Positions 43,824 to 53,157 are shown, counted from the stretch's first letter. The stretch: DNA of 64,000 bases from Planctomycetota bacterium (GCA_963204915.1 CAUJHS010000082.1:124001-188000), one strand, 5' to 3'. Notes: generated by a model not told the origin, from the letters alone. Made by a program: numbers and translations.

Positions 43824-44681
43824 TTACGGTGTTACGCCGGCTTCGCGCATTTCCATTAACCGCTCGCCGGCCTCGCCATGGATGAACTGGATCACGCGGC
43901 GGTCTTCGGCCTGGTCAAGCTCTTCCGGAGTGCCGTCGAAAATAATCTGTGGTTCTTCAGGGCGTAACCGCGACAACGGATACAGCATGATAATCCGATC
44001 GGCGACTTTACGGGCGGAGTTCATATCGTGCGTGACCACGACGCTCGTCACATGAAGATTGTCTCGCGTGCGGAGGATGAGTTGATTGATGACATCGCTC
44101 ATGATCGGATCAAGCCCCGTCGTTGGTTCGTCGTACAGGATCAAGTCCGGCTCCATCACCAAGGCGCGAGCAAGTCCGACCCGCTTGCGCATACCGCCCG
44201 ACAGCTCAGCTGGCTTCTTCGTGACAACGGCTTCCGGCAAACCGACTTCCGCCAAGCGCAGGTGAACCTTGTCGCGAATTTCCGAAGGCTTCATCCGGCG
44301 GTGCTGGCGTAAAGGAAAAGCCACGTTCTGCCCCACGGACATGCTGTCAAATAACGCCGCCTGTTGAAAGACAAAACCGAATCGTGTGCGTTGCTCTGCC
44401 AATTCGCGTTCGGAAAGTTCATCAAGCTTCTGTCTATCAAAAAACACGTCGCCGCGCGAAGGACGCAGCAATCCGATTAACGTTTTGAGGGTCACGGACT
44501 TGCCGCAACCGCTTTCGCCAATGATTGCAAGTGTCTGCCCGCGCGGTATGGCGATGGATATGTCTCGCAGGACGACTTGTTTGTCAAACCGCACGTCGAC
44601 CCCGCGCAGTTCCGCCAAAGGATCGACTGCATCAGGTGCGTTATCGGGAAATCCGTCGGTAGGGCCAGACATAGACATCAA
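43824..44681 (-). CDS. MlaF-like ABC transporter ATPase
   Basis: A 285-residue ABC ATPase: Walker A GESGCGKSVTL, Q loop VFQQAALF, ABC signature ELSGGMRKRVGLARAL, Walker B LILYDEPTTGLD and H-loop VVVTHD. The GGMRKRV signature and the long C-terminus are typical of MlaF/Mkl-type lipid importers. It lies between the MlaE-like and MlaD-like genes, 42 nt upstream of the latter, so a complete phospholipid transporter core is encoded here. Confidence 0.94.
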   Translation of the reverse strand: MMSMSGPTDGFPDNAPDAVDPLAELRGVDVRFDKQVVLRDISIAIPRGQTLAIIGESGCGKSVTLKTLIGLLRPSRGDVFFDRQKLDELSERELAEQRTRFGFVFQQAALFDSMSVGQNVAFPLRQHRRMKPSEIRDKVHLRLAEVGLPEAVVTKKPAELSGGMRKRVGLARALVMEPDLILYDEPTTGLDPIMSDVINQLILRTRDNLHVTSVVVTHDMNSARKVADRIIMLYPLSRLRPEEPQIIFDGTPEELDQAEDRRVIQFIHGEAGERLMEMREAGVTP

Positions 44682-44713
44682 GTTTCCGGCGACGCTCGGC
44701 GCGCGGTTCCGCC

Positions 44714-45586
44714 TTACAGTAATACGGGTCGGTCAGGCAAAAACTGCTCATACGCGGCTTCGAGAAAAATGTTCAAAAATAAATCCAGCACGAGGATCGA
44801 GACGAAGGAGTACACAAACGCTGCGGTCGCGGCCCGACCTACCCCTTCCGCTCCCGCCGTACAGTTAAAACCTTGATAACAACTGACCATGGCAATGGCG
44901 GCGCCAAAGAAAAAGCTTTTGAAAATGCCGCTAAACAGGTCCCATAGGCCGACGAAGTCTCGGGCGTTATCCCAGTAATGATGCATGTCGATACCCAATA
45001 TATGCACACTGAAAAAATAGCCGCCCACGACGCCCATGAAGTCGGCCATGACCGTTAACGTGGGAATGAGAATGAGGCAGGCGAGAAACCGGGGGACCAC
45101 CAGATAGTGGATTGGGTTGCAGCCCATGCTTGCCAGGGCGTCGATTTGTTCCGTAACGCGCATCGTGCCCAGCTCGGCCGACATAGCGCTGCCGACGCGT
45201 CCTGCGAGCATCGTTGCAGCCAGCACGGGCCCTAACTCCCTCACTAGCGACATGTTGATCACGGCGCCTAAGCGTGACTCCAGCCCCAGCAATTTGAATT
45301 GCGAGTAGCTTTGAACGGCCAGTACCATCCCAATGAAGGTGCCTGTCAACGCAATGACCGGTAGGCTAAGTACGCCTACTTGATTGAAGTTCGGTAACAA
45401 AGTTTCGCGGCGCGGTAGTCGCGTCGACATCCACGCCAACGTGCGATACATGAATAATGAGATGGCGCCAACCGCAATCACCGTTTCGATCACCAAAACG
45501 CCCCACGCCGCGATTGAATTGGAAATTGGCGATAAGACGCTCCGTGGTGAGCGTGATGAAAGGGACGCTGAAGGTGCGTTGGACAT
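44714..45586 (-). CDS. MlaE-like phospholipid ABC permease
   Basis: A 290-residue permease of the MlaE (DUF140) family, with five to six membrane spans. The family motifs LTGTFIGMVLAVQSY, LVRELGPVLAATMLAGRVGSAMSAELGTM, TEQIDALASMG and LVVPRFLACLILIPTLT are visible. It precedes the MlaF-like ATPase gene by 32 nt and begins the set mlaE-mlaF-mlaD. In planctomycetes, with a Gram-negative type envelope, it is expected to maintain outer-membrane lipid asymmetry. Confidence 0.94.
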   Translation of the reverse strand: MSNAPSASLSSRSPRSVLSPISNSIAAWGVLVIETVIAVGAISLFMYRTLAWMSTRLPRRETLLPNFNQVGVLSLPVIALTGTFIGMVLAVQSYSQFKLLGLESRLGAVINMSLVRELGPVLAATMLAGRVGSAMSAELGTMRVTEQIDALASMGCNPIHYLVVPRFLACLILIPTLTVMADFMGVVGGYFFSVHILGIDMHHYWDNARDFVGLWDLFSGIFKSFFFGAAIAMVSCYQGFNCTAGAEGVGRAATAAFVYSFVSILVLDLFLNIFLEAAYEQFLPDRPVLL

Positions 45587-45841
45587 AGGTTCTCAAACCA
45601 TCGCTAAGACGATCATCATTAATTCGCTGAACATGACGTGGTTGTATTGGCCGTCACACTCACAAGTAATCGAAACCAGTTTAGTGCTCCATCCATGTTG
45701 GGCTTTGGGGGTGCTCGCCGCCCATGGCTTGCCCAGTCGTTTTCGATTCCAGCTTAACGCGGCTACACGAGGCAGCAACGACACGCCCATTCGCAATATT
45801 GACAACGCACGAGCGTCGTTTCGGCAAGCGTGCATGGATCG

Positions 45842-46498
45842 TCAATTCAATGGCTGCGTCGCCGGTAGCCGCTGCAATGGCGCCGACTGCGAAGGCGGCA
45901 GCATGGGAAGCGGGGAACCATAAACGCCTGGCTGCGCCGATGGCGGCGGTGGAAGTCGAAACATGGGAGCAGGCGCTGTCTCACCAAGCGGCTGGTCCTG
46001 CACGGGCGCCGTGGGCAACTGCGGCAACGGCGCGACATTGGGTGACGCAGCGCTGATGGTGGGCAACGTTACAGGGCCAGAACGAGCGCCAGCCCGCAAC
46101 GACTCGGCTCGCTGCCATAGCTCCGTTGTTGGCGGAATCGTTTCGGGTTCAAGTTGAATGTCAACGACGCGTTGGTCTCGCAATTCGCCCGCGTATAAAT
46201 TCTCGGAGAAGAAGTCAAGTGGTGGAACCTGATACCACGGCGGCGAGAAGGTTTCGCGCGCTGTGACCGTTTTATAACCGTCCTTCATGATTTGGATTTT
46301 TCGCGTTCCGTAGTAGACAAAGCTGACCGATACGGGCGTGGTGCCGATTTGTCGATCGTCGACGTAGACTAAGGCGCCTTCGGGATTACTGCGAACCGTC
46401 AAGCGACGCCGTACATCGCCCCGCGTTGATGTACAAAACGTTAACGTTACTGCGGCAAAGAGACCCCACGTCGTCAGGCGTCTGAATGCTTTGGTCAT
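45842..46498 (-). CDS. PEGA domain secreted protein
   Basis: A 218-residue protein with a signal peptide or anchor (1-27, TWGLFAAVTLTFCTST) and one PEGA domain (about 30-95; RLTVRSNPEGALVYVDDRQIG, TPVSVSF, KIQIMKDGY), a beta-rich surface-protein fold. The C-terminal half is rich in proline, serine and glutamine and likely disordered. ATG 46498 is chosen over upstream starts because only it leaves a good signal peptide. It lies 256 nt upstream of the mlaE-like gene and may not be in that operon. Confidence 0.82.
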   Translation of the reverse strand: MTKAFRRLTTWGLFAAVTLTFCTSTRGDVRRRLTVRSNPEGALVYVDDRQIGTTPVSVSFVYYGTRKIQIMKDGYKTVTARETFSPPWYQVPPLDFFSENLYAGELRDQRVVDIQLEPETIPPTTELWQRAESLRAGARSGPVTLPTISAASPNVAPLPQLPTAPVQDQPLGETAPAPMFRLPPPPSAQPGVYGSPLPMLPPSQSAPLQRLPATQPLN

Positions 46499-46722
46499 GA
46501 AATACGCCCTGCGATCATAGAATGTTGTTGCATGGTTGCCCCATTGAAGCGGCGGGATTTTAGCCACGAGCCGCGCTTGCCGCCAGTCCGCTTTCATCGC
46601 TCGGATTTCACCTTGACCACTCGCGCCGATCTTGCGACACTCCGCCGCGGTTTTGTGGCCGGGAGGGCTTCGACAGACGGTGACGAAATCCATCCGCCGG
46701 TAGTTCCTTGAGGAGCAATACG

Positions 46723-47397
46723 ATGGCGTTGCGTGTACGCTGGGCCGTTCTAATTGGATTGGCAGTGACATTATCAGGATGTGGTAAAGGGGAGGGAGGC
46801 GCTGCAGATGCTCCCGCGAATGCAAACGGCGAGCAGTCGACGGCGAAGCCAAGTTCTTCACCGGGGGCGCCGGCGCCTACAGGTTCCGCTGCATCGTCCG
46901 CTTCGGTCGACCCTCCTGAGAGCGTAATTGCTCGCTTTTTGGAAGCGCTTCGCGCCGGTGATGAGAACGCCGTCGCTGGACTATTGACAAACGCGGCGCG
47001 ACAAGAGACCGTCCGACTTGGTTACCAGATCAATCCGCCAGGCGATCCCACGTCGACATATCAAGTCGGGCGGATTGAATATTCTGGCGAACAACAAAAC
47101 GAAGCGCTAGCCAGCAGCGTTTGGACGCACGACCTGGGCGACGGTGAGATGTTTTCGTTTGAAGCCGTTTGGATCCTCAAACGAGAGTCCGAGGGTTGGC
47201 GTGTGTCGGGCTTGGCCGTAAGCGACCCCGGCAACGAACAGCCGCTGGTGTTCAACTTCGAAAACCTGGAAGAAGTCTTCCAAAAGAAGGACCTCGTCGA
47301 ACAAGCGACTGCGGACGGAGCCGTGCAAGACACGCCCATGCCCAATCAGGCCACGAATACACTACCGGCCGAGATCGGAACTGGCTCGCTGCGTTAG
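46723..47397 (+). CDS. Lipoprotein of unknown function with DUF4878/NTF2-like body
   Basis: A 224-residue lipoprotein: signal peptide then LSGC with Cys20, a low-complexity Ser/Ala/Pro linker (23-65) and a compact alpha/beta domain (about 68-165; SVIARFLEALRAGDENAVAG, then WILKRESEGWRVSGLAV) whose pattern resembles NTF2-like or DUF4878 folds. That assignment is tentative. ATG 46723 has AGGAG 7 nt upstream. It is divergent from the PEGA gene. Confidence 0.78.
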   Translation: MALRVRWAVLIGLAVTLSGCGKGEGGAADAPANANGEQSTAKPSSSPGAPAPTGSAASSASVDPPESVIARFLEALRAGDENAVAGLLTNAARQETVRLGYQINPPGDPTSTYQVGRIEYSGEQQNEALASSVWTHDLGDGEMFSFEAVWILKRESEGWRVSGLAVSDPGNEQPLVFNFENLEEVFQKKDLVEQATADGAVQDTPMPNQATNTLPAEIGTGSLR

Positions 47398-48138
47398 ACG
47401 TCATTCAGGACAGGCGTCGAACCGCCGGGCAACTTGCGCCCAGCGGTCGACGCGTCGGTTATATATGTACGAATCTTCTAACTCTTCGCTAATTTGTAGA
47501 ACACAAATTTCGAACTCTTAAGCGCGAATTGCGATACTTGTTGGAACTCAGCCGTTCCCTTCTTCTCAAGTTGTGCGCCACCGGAGCCGCTCTTAACCGT
47601 TCTGTGATACGGTAGAGCATCTTACGTATCGCCCAAGGGAACTTTCTAGGGCGGCTTGAGGTCTTCGTCCGACCGTATGACGAACGACCAATCATTCTCT
47701 CCCGCGCTGCTAACTTGAATTGCGCATTGGATCTGTAACGTGTCTTCAGCGACGAACGACGTCGACACCGATGTCGGTGGACGTTGGCGGACTAACGCCT
47801 CTGCGCCGCGAATATTAAGGATTTTTTCCCAGCGTTTTTTCCCGGTTCAAGATTTATCTTTGGAGTGGGCGCACCAATTGCAATATGCCGGTAAATATGC
47901 AATGATTGGGAAACCTGGGTTATATAGAAAGAATGCTGCGACAATGACTATCGCACAGAAGTTGTTGCCAGCAACCGTTTTCTGTCATGAATCCAGTTCC
48001 GTTTGTGCAATTTGTGCTAGCAATGTTTTAGTCATGCTTTGAGTGGACAGGTTCAAAACATAGTCTAGATTTGTCCAAGTGGAGCAATCGTGACAAAACG
48101 GAACAGCAACGCAAACTGTTCAAATACCCATATGACAC

Positions 48139-48166
48139 TTGACAACGAAGTCCGAGGTGTTAATCT
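48139..48166 (+). promoter_or_regulatory. Candidate promoter of the Cys/His-rich protein gene
   Basis: TTGACA (48139-48144), 16-nt spacer, TAATCT (48161-48166). The -35 is perfect, the -10 is poor. Confidence 0.35.
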
Positions 48167-48272
48167 AGCCACCTAGACTACGTGTTTTAAGTATCCTTCC
48201 TACGCGGCAAAAGCTCTCAATAACAGGGCCTCAGGCAAGAGTTCGCGTCACTTAGCGAAGGAAGTCCCCGCC

Positions 48273-48300
48273 CCTTCGGTCTTCGCCGTCTGACCGAAGG
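48273..48300 (+). promoter_or_regulatory. Leader hairpin upstream of the Cys/His-rich protein gene
   Basis: CCTTCGGTC (48273-48281) pairs perfectly with GACCGAAGG (48292-48300) around a 10-nt loop, 72 nt before the start codon. No T-run follows, so it is more likely a leader structure than a terminator. Confidence 0.4.
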
Positions 48301-48371
48301 AACAAGACTGACGACGGCGCAACGTGTTCGGATCCTTTCACGGTACTTTGCGAGACTTCAAGGAGTTTGGG

Positions 48372-48857
48372 ATGAATCGAACTGTGCTACTCGGTATCGC
48401 GATCTTTTTCGCGGTTGTCGGCATCGCTCTGTTGGGCGGTGAACAAAAGGCCGTCGCTGGCGGCGGTTGCAATTGCTATTGCGACGGCTCGTGCTACGGC
48501 TGCGATTGCAGCTGCGCTTGTGATTGCGGTGGTCGTCAAGGCTTGTTTGCCCGCCTCCGCGCCCGTAAGGCGGCCCGTGGCTGCCACGGCTGCCACGGCT
48601 GCAACGGTTGCCATGCTTACCATGATTGCTGTGGCCATGATCACTGCAACCACTGCTACGTCCCCGTGTGCCACGGCGGATATGACTGCGGCGGTTACGG
48701 CGTTCCTGTTGAGGAAGGCTATCCGGTTGAAGGCGGCGCGCCCGTCGAGAGCGCTGCTCCCGAAGCGGCTCCCGCCGAAGGCACTCCGGCTCCGCCCCCC
48801 GCGGCGGCTCTGGATCGTGCTCCCGTCGCCTACCGTCAAGTTAGCTTCCGTCGTTAA
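48372..48857 (+). CDS. Secreted Cys/His-rich protein
   Basis: A 161-residue protein with a signal peptide (about 1-28, TVLLGIAIFFAVVGIALLGG), then a block with more than twenty cysteines and many histidines (about 32-100). The block begins GGGCNCYCDGSCYGCDC and later reads CHGCHGCNGCH, in which two CxxCH (haem c) motifs can be read. The C-terminal 50 residues are proline/alanine/glutamate-rich and end RQVSFRR. No family recognised; metal or haem binding, or disulfide cross-linking in the envelope, is possible. AAGGAG lies 7 nt before ATG 48372, and a strong terminator follows, so the gene is monocistronic. Confidence 0.8.
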   Translation: MNRTVLLGIAIFFAVVGIALLGGEQKAVAGGGCNCYCDGSCYGCDCSCACDCGGRQGLFARLRARKAARGCHGCHGCNGCHAYHDCCGHDHCNHCYVPVCHGGYDCGGYGVPVEEGYPVEGGAPVESAAPEAAPAEGTPAPPPAAALDRAPVAYRQVSFRR

Positions 48858-48939
48858 TTTGCGCGAATTGGCAATCGAAGTGAACGGTCGTCACGTCTTG
48901 CCCTGTTAGACGTTTCTGCCGTACAACGACCCAGCCAAG

Positions 48940-48971
48940 GGCCGAACCTCTTCCGAGGTTCGGCCTTTTTT
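48940..48971 (+). terminator. Rho-independent terminator
   Basis: GGCCGAACCTC (48940-48950), loop TTCC, GAGGTTCGGCC (48955-48965), then TTTTTT. Eleven perfect pairs; ends the Cys/His-rich gene transcript. Confidence 0.9.
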
Positions 48972-49259
48972 ATTGGCGGCTGATGATTTATGAGATATTC
49001 CGGAGAATGGTCCCTTAGGTCTCAGCGAGCAGACCGGGAACTGTTATGGGTTTTCGGCGGGGGATTTTCCAAACAAGCAGCAGTTCGTTCAGGCAGGCGC
49101 CGCCCACGTGATGCTGCATCGAAGAGCGGCGGTTGGTACGGCCAAAATGCTGCCCCAAACGCTCATCACTCTCGAGGGCGCACCTTGATATTTGACGAGC
49201 GCCCCACACTTCGAAACTAGACTTGGAACACGCAATCTCCTGGAGTGCATTCGTATGCG

Positions 49260-50471
49260 CTAGTCATCCTCCCAGTTTTCGTCGTCATCGTCGTCCCACT
49301 CGTCCTCATCATCTTCTTCTTCGTCAAGATCCTCCTCGTCGTCGCCCTCGACTTCTTCCCATTCTTCGTCGTCGAAATCTTCTTCAAACTCTTCCGCGGC
49401 TTCTTCCTCGTCTTCCTCTTCGTCAAATTCCCACTCGTCTTCCTCATCCTCTAGTTCTTCCGCCTCTTCATCCTCAAATTCGTCGTCCTCGAACTCGTCG
49501 TCCGCTTCTTCTTCGAAGTCGTCGTCTTCGGCGTCCACTCGCGGCAGGAGCGTTGTCGTCGAACCAGCGAGCAGTGGTAATGCGTCGTCGTATTGTTCCT
49601 CGGTAAACTCCTTGGTCCTGACACTCACGGCGACATTCTCCTTTCGGGGCATAGTAGCAGGATGGGAAATCGGCGAATCTTGTTCGCTGGCGTTTTCTAG
49701 ATCCGATGTTGGCGGCATCGCGGATAAATCGTTTTGCGCCGCAGTCGACCGCAACGCGGCTACCCGCGGCAAATCGTCAAGGCTACGGAGACCAAAAATC
49801 TGGAGGAACTGTTTTGTAGGACCATACAAGTACGGTCGACCGAGCTCTTCACTCCGACCGACGATACGCACCAAGTCTCGCTCCATCAATTGGCGAAGGA
49901 CTTCGCCGCAATTAACTCCTCGAATGGCCTCGATGGCGGCCTTCAATACTGGTTGGCGATACGCGACGACGGCGAGGGTTTCCAACGCAGGCGCCGACAA
50001 GCGGACTTCTGGAGGCACATGCCCCAGTCGCCTCAACCAGGAGGAAAACTTTGGGCGCGTCATTAGCCGAAAACCGCCGGCCATTTCCTCGACGCGAAAG
50101 GCTCTTCCGACCTCATCGTACCATTCATTGAGTCGGCGAATCAGTGTACGCGCTTCCGTGCCGTCCGCCAAGTTGGCATATTGACTCAGTTTTCGGCTAT
50201 TGAGTGGTTCGCGGGCCAAGAATAATACGGCCTCTAACCGCCGTAAACGTGGGTCGCTTGTTGACCTACCATCATCGGGGGGAACTGGAGGAACGTTCGA
50301 TGATTTCGACGTCCGAAAAATGACATCGAAGTTGTCGTGACGCGCTTCTGGGAACCCCCAGCCTCGGCCCTGTCCCTGGTATGGAAGAAAGCTGGCCCAA
50401 AACCTTCGAGAGACCCCACTCCCGAAGGGTGAAGTCGAAACGCCCAAGTTGGAACGAAACGGATAATCCAT
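49260..50471 (-). CDS. scpB: Segregation and condensation protein ScpB with long acidic C-terminal tail
   Basis: ScpB binds ScpA in the SMC complex that compacts and segregates chromosomes. Residues about 75-250 carry the two winged-helix domains of the family: LRRLEAVLFLAREPLNSRKL at the start, then LSAPALETLAVVAYRQPVLKAAIEAIRG, DLVRIVGRSEELGRPYLYGPT and TKQFLQIFGL. The first 70 residues are extra, and about 100 residues at the C-terminus are almost only Asp and Glu, which makes this protein nearly twice the usual length. ATG 50471 is taken as start; the frame is open further upstream to 50549. No scpA or smc gene is nearby; it stands 136 nt after flgE. Confidence 0.92.
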   Translation of the reverse strand: MDYPFRSNLGVSTSPFGSGVSRRFWASFLPYQGQGRGWGFPEARHDNFDVIFRTSKSSNVPPVPPDDGRSTSDPRLRRLEAVLFLAREPLNSRKLSQYANLADGTEARTLIRRLNEWYDEVGRAFRVEEMAGGFRLMTRPKFSSWLRRLGHVPPEVRLSAPALETLAVVAYRQPVLKAAIEAIRGVNCGEVLRQLMERDLVRIVGRSEELGRPYLYGPTKQFLQIFGLRSLDDLPRVAALRSTAAQNDLSAMPPTSDLENASEQDSPISHPATMPRKENVAVSVRTKEFTEEQYDDALPLLAGSTTTLLPRVDAEDDDFEEEADDEFEDDEFEDEEAEELEDEEDEWEFDEEEDEEEAAEEFEEDFDDEEWEEVEGDDEEDLDEEEDDEDEWDDDDDENWEDD

Positions 50472-50607
50472 GAACGACAATTGGCGACACGACGGTCCTG
50501 ATGCACTGTGGAAGATAGTAACATAGGAAGTGGCCCAAAAATACCGCAAGCCCGCTTCCCGAAAATCTTCTTCCCCAGAACCTTGCGTCGCAAACGGCGA
50601 ACCGATT

Positions 50608-53109
50608 TTACCGTCGAATGTTTAGCAGCTCGTCGAGGAGTTGTTGAGCCGTAGTGATCACCCGGGTGTTACCCCGGTACTGGGTGGCGGCGAGCACTAA
50701 GTCGGTCAGGTTCTTCCCAATATCCGTGTTCGACAATTCCACGGCGCCTGCGACGAGCGTTCCAATTCCCTCACTTCCTGGCGCGCCCACAACGGGAAGT
50801 CCCGAGTTAACGCCTTGTGCGAAGTTCGTTTGACCACGTTGCGTCAAACCGTGTGGATTGGAAAAACGCGCTAAGAGGACTTGTCCCAAGTCGCGGCTGG
50901 CGCCGTTGCTGAACACGCCGCGAATAACGCCGTCTTCCGAAATCGTGTAGGTATCGAGTTTACCGGCAGGAAATCCGTCTTGATGCGAGGCCGCCAAACT
51001 GCTTTTCTCTGCTGCAAGCCCCGAGACGCGCGAGAAATCGAGTTCAAACTCTAAAGGAGACTCCGAAGGGACGTTCCGTCGAGAGACGGCCACGGTCGCG
51101 TTCGTTGTCGAGATCAAATTTCCTTCGCCGTCGAACATGATCAGACCTGTTCCCACGGATATTTCTGATCCGGACGTGGGATCATTATCCGGCGAATCGG
51201 CAAACCACCGGTATGTCGTCGTGGAGTCATCGCGGCTCTCCAAAACCGCCGTGACTCGTACATTCATCGGAATGCCAAGCGTATCGTAAACGACGAAGTC
51301 AGAGACAGCGGTTTGCCCCTCGGCTTCCTGTAGCATATTGAACGAAAGGTCGGGAGAAACAATTTGCCCCTCGGGTGTTGTGATCTGCATCGACGATAAG
51401 CTGATGTCCACAGCATTATCGACCCCGTTATTTGAAACCAATCGTATGCGCCCATCGCTCAGGTAGGCGCCGGGCGACAATGTTCCGGTCTCACCAAGTA
51501 TCTCGTTATTCGAACTCGGAATCGGATTGGGGTTGTTTGGATCGCTCAGTTGAATCCCAACTGCGTCTTCCATGAACGCCAAAAGATCGCCAACGGTCGA
51601 GGTGGAAGTGATTTGAAACGGTTGAGTCGCCAACGAGCGTCCTCCCTTGCGCGCCGCAAGTTCAAGCGTGCCTTCCACAAACACGTTCGCATACTCGTTG
51701 CCGTCGCGGCGAATAACGTCTGTCAACCGCGTATTCAGTTCAATCCGCGGGCCGTCAAGATCTAACGCTTGGTTGCCAGGTATGCTCAGGTTGCTGATTT
51801 CGGCATCGCTTTTCGAGTCGGTATAAGAGTCGCCAGGTTGTAAAGATTCGACGAGGAAGAAGGTATCGGGGTTGTTTCGCAAGTTACGATAAATTCGCAC
51901 TAAATCGTATTGCGGGAAGTTGTCTTCGACGCCCGGCGTCGGCGGCGTCGGCAAATTTCGGATTTGAACACGTCCATTAACGACGGTAATGGCGCCGCCG
52001 GGCAATTCGACGGGTCGCGTTTCCTGTCCACCAGTCTGGGCATACGTCACCATGTACGTATAGGCGCCATTGAGCGTGCCTGTGTTTAGTTCTGCGGCGT
52101 TGGCGATATTGGTCGAGCCATCATCGACGAATGCTCCACCCAGGGGGATGTTTTCGCCGACTAGCCGAAATTGACCACTTGGCGTATCTGCGGCGGCGCC
52201 TACCTGACGACGATAAACGTTGATCAGAGAATACGAGTAGGGCGGACCACCTGCTGGAACAGGCAGATCGGTAAGTGACAACGAGTTGTGTCCCGCGCCG
52301 ACTTGCGCCGCGACTGCATCGCTTTCGAGCGACGCCACGGACTCAGTGCCCGTCGCATCGACGAACGCGAAGCGGTATTCATATTGCGTTCCGACGGAAA
52401 GTGAACCGCCTGCCGTCGAGGTTGATGCGGCTTGCGTTGGCGGTGCGACGGTTGGATCAGGAACCGGCGCCGGGTCGGCTTCAATCGCGCTCACATCGGG
52501 CTCTGGCACAGATTGATCGCCCAACGTCAAAGTCTCGATCACTTGCGCGGTGTCGGCGACATCCCCTGTCGGCGTCAACGTGCCTTCCAAGGACACGACG
52601 CTCGTGGGTTGCGCCACCGCGGCGGCGCCAAGCGGAATTGTAAGTGGTTGAAGTTCCGTCGCCTGAATCGTGTAGAACTCGTCCACACCGTATCCCATCA
52701 AGCGTTGCCCGGTAGAAGTCACAAGCTCGCTATCAGAGTTCAGTTTGAAGATGCCATTGCGCGTGTAAAGACGTTCGCCTTGGGCGGCTTCGACGATGAA
52801 AAAGCCGTCGCCCTGAATCGCCATGTCCGAAGGGCTTGAGCTGATTTCGACGGTGCCTTGGGCAAAGTCGGGGGTGATCTCCGCGACCGTAACGCCCAAG
52901 CCAATCTGGCGCGGGTTTGTTCCGCCGTTGTTCTCCGTCGGACCTGATCCAGTGCTTTGCGTTTGTAAGAACTGCGTGGCGAAGATCGGCCGAGATTGCT
53001 TAAAGCCCGTGGTTTGCGCATTGGCGAGATTGTTTCCAATCACGTCGATTTGCGTTTCGGCGCCCGAAAGTCCTGTGAGTGCGGTGGTTAACGCCGACGT
53101 CAGACTCAT
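50608..53109 (-). CDS. flgE: Flagellar hook protein FlgE with large insertion
   Basis: FlgE polymerises into the hook. The 833-residue product begins with the family N-terminus (SALTTALTGLSGAETQIDVI, NNLANAQTTGFK) and the SDMAIQGDGFFIV motif, and ends with the paired helix (VELSNTDIGKNLTDLV, ATQYRGNTRVI). It is roughly twice the length of E. coli FlgE; the extra part (about 190-480) includes fibronectin III-like segments (YEYRFAFVDATGTESVASLE) and repeats of proline/valine-rich sequence. The insert is probably exposed on the hook surface. It is the last gene of the flagellar run and follows flgD by 48 nt. Confidence 0.94.
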   Translation of the reverse strand: MSLTSALTTALTGLSGAETQIDVIGNNLANAQTTGFKQSRPIFATQFLQTQSTGSGPTENNGGTNPRQIGLGVTVAEITPDFAQGTVEISSSPSDMAIQGDGFFIVEAAQGERLYTRNGIFKLNSDSELVTSTGQRLMGYGVDEFYTIQATELQPLTIPLGAAAVAQPTSVVSLEGTLTPTGDVADTAQVIETLTLGDQSVPEPDVSAIEADPAPVPDPTVAPPTQAASTSTAGGSLSVGTQYEYRFAFVDATGTESVASLESDAVAAQVGAGHNSLSLTDLPVPAGGPPYSYSLINVYRRQVGAAADTPSGQFRLVGENIPLGGAFVDDGSTNIANAAELNTGTLNGAYTYMVTYAQTGGQETRPVELPGGAITVVNGRVQIRNLPTPPTPGVEDNFPQYDLVRIYRNLRNNPDTFFLVESLQPGDSYTDSKSDAEISNLSIPGNQALDLDGPRIELNTRLTDVIRRDGNEYANVFVEGTLELAARKGGRSLATQPFQITSTSTVGDLLAFMEDAVGIQLSDPNNPNPIPSSNNEILGETGTLSPGAYLSDGRIRLVSNNGVDNAVDISLSSMQITTPEGQIVSPDLSFNMLQEAEGQTAVSDFVVYDTLGIPMNVRVTAVLESRDDSTTTYRWFADSPDNDPTSGSEISVGTGLIMFDGEGNLISTTNATVAVSRRNVPSESPLEFELDFSRVSGLAAEKSSLAASHQDGFPAGKLDTYTISEDGVIRGVFSNGASRDLGQVLLARFSNPHGLTQRGQTNFAQGVNSGLPVVGAPGSEGIGTLVAGAVELSNTDIGKNLTDLVLAATQYRGNTRVITTAQQLLDELLNIRR

Positions 53110-53157
53110 GCATCACCTCATTTTTCGTTCAGAGCGCCGACCCAGCGCAACTCTCGC

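Larger units (their letters stand above)
47398..48371. other. Long intergenic region
   Basis: Nearly 1 kb without a convincing gene. A GTG-started 100-codon frame at 47740-48042 lacks a ribosome-binding site and recognisable domains. The region is more AT-rich than its surroundings and has a promoter candidate (48139-48166) and a perfect hairpin (48273-48300) near the downstream gene. A small RNA cannot be excluded. Confidence 0.5.

Noticed and set aside
45587-45841. Short minus-strand frame between the PEGA and mlaE-like genes
   Set aside because: No ribosome-binding site, no domain, Arg/Ser-rich translation; treated as intergenic.
47740-48042. 100-codon plus-strand frame in the long intergenic region
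   Set aside because: GTG start without a ribosome-binding site, no domain, unusual composition; not enough to call a gene.
49223-49606. Pro/Arg-rich plus-strand frames opposite the scpB tail
   Set aside because: Complement of the Glu/Asp repeat coding region; repetitive, with no independent support.
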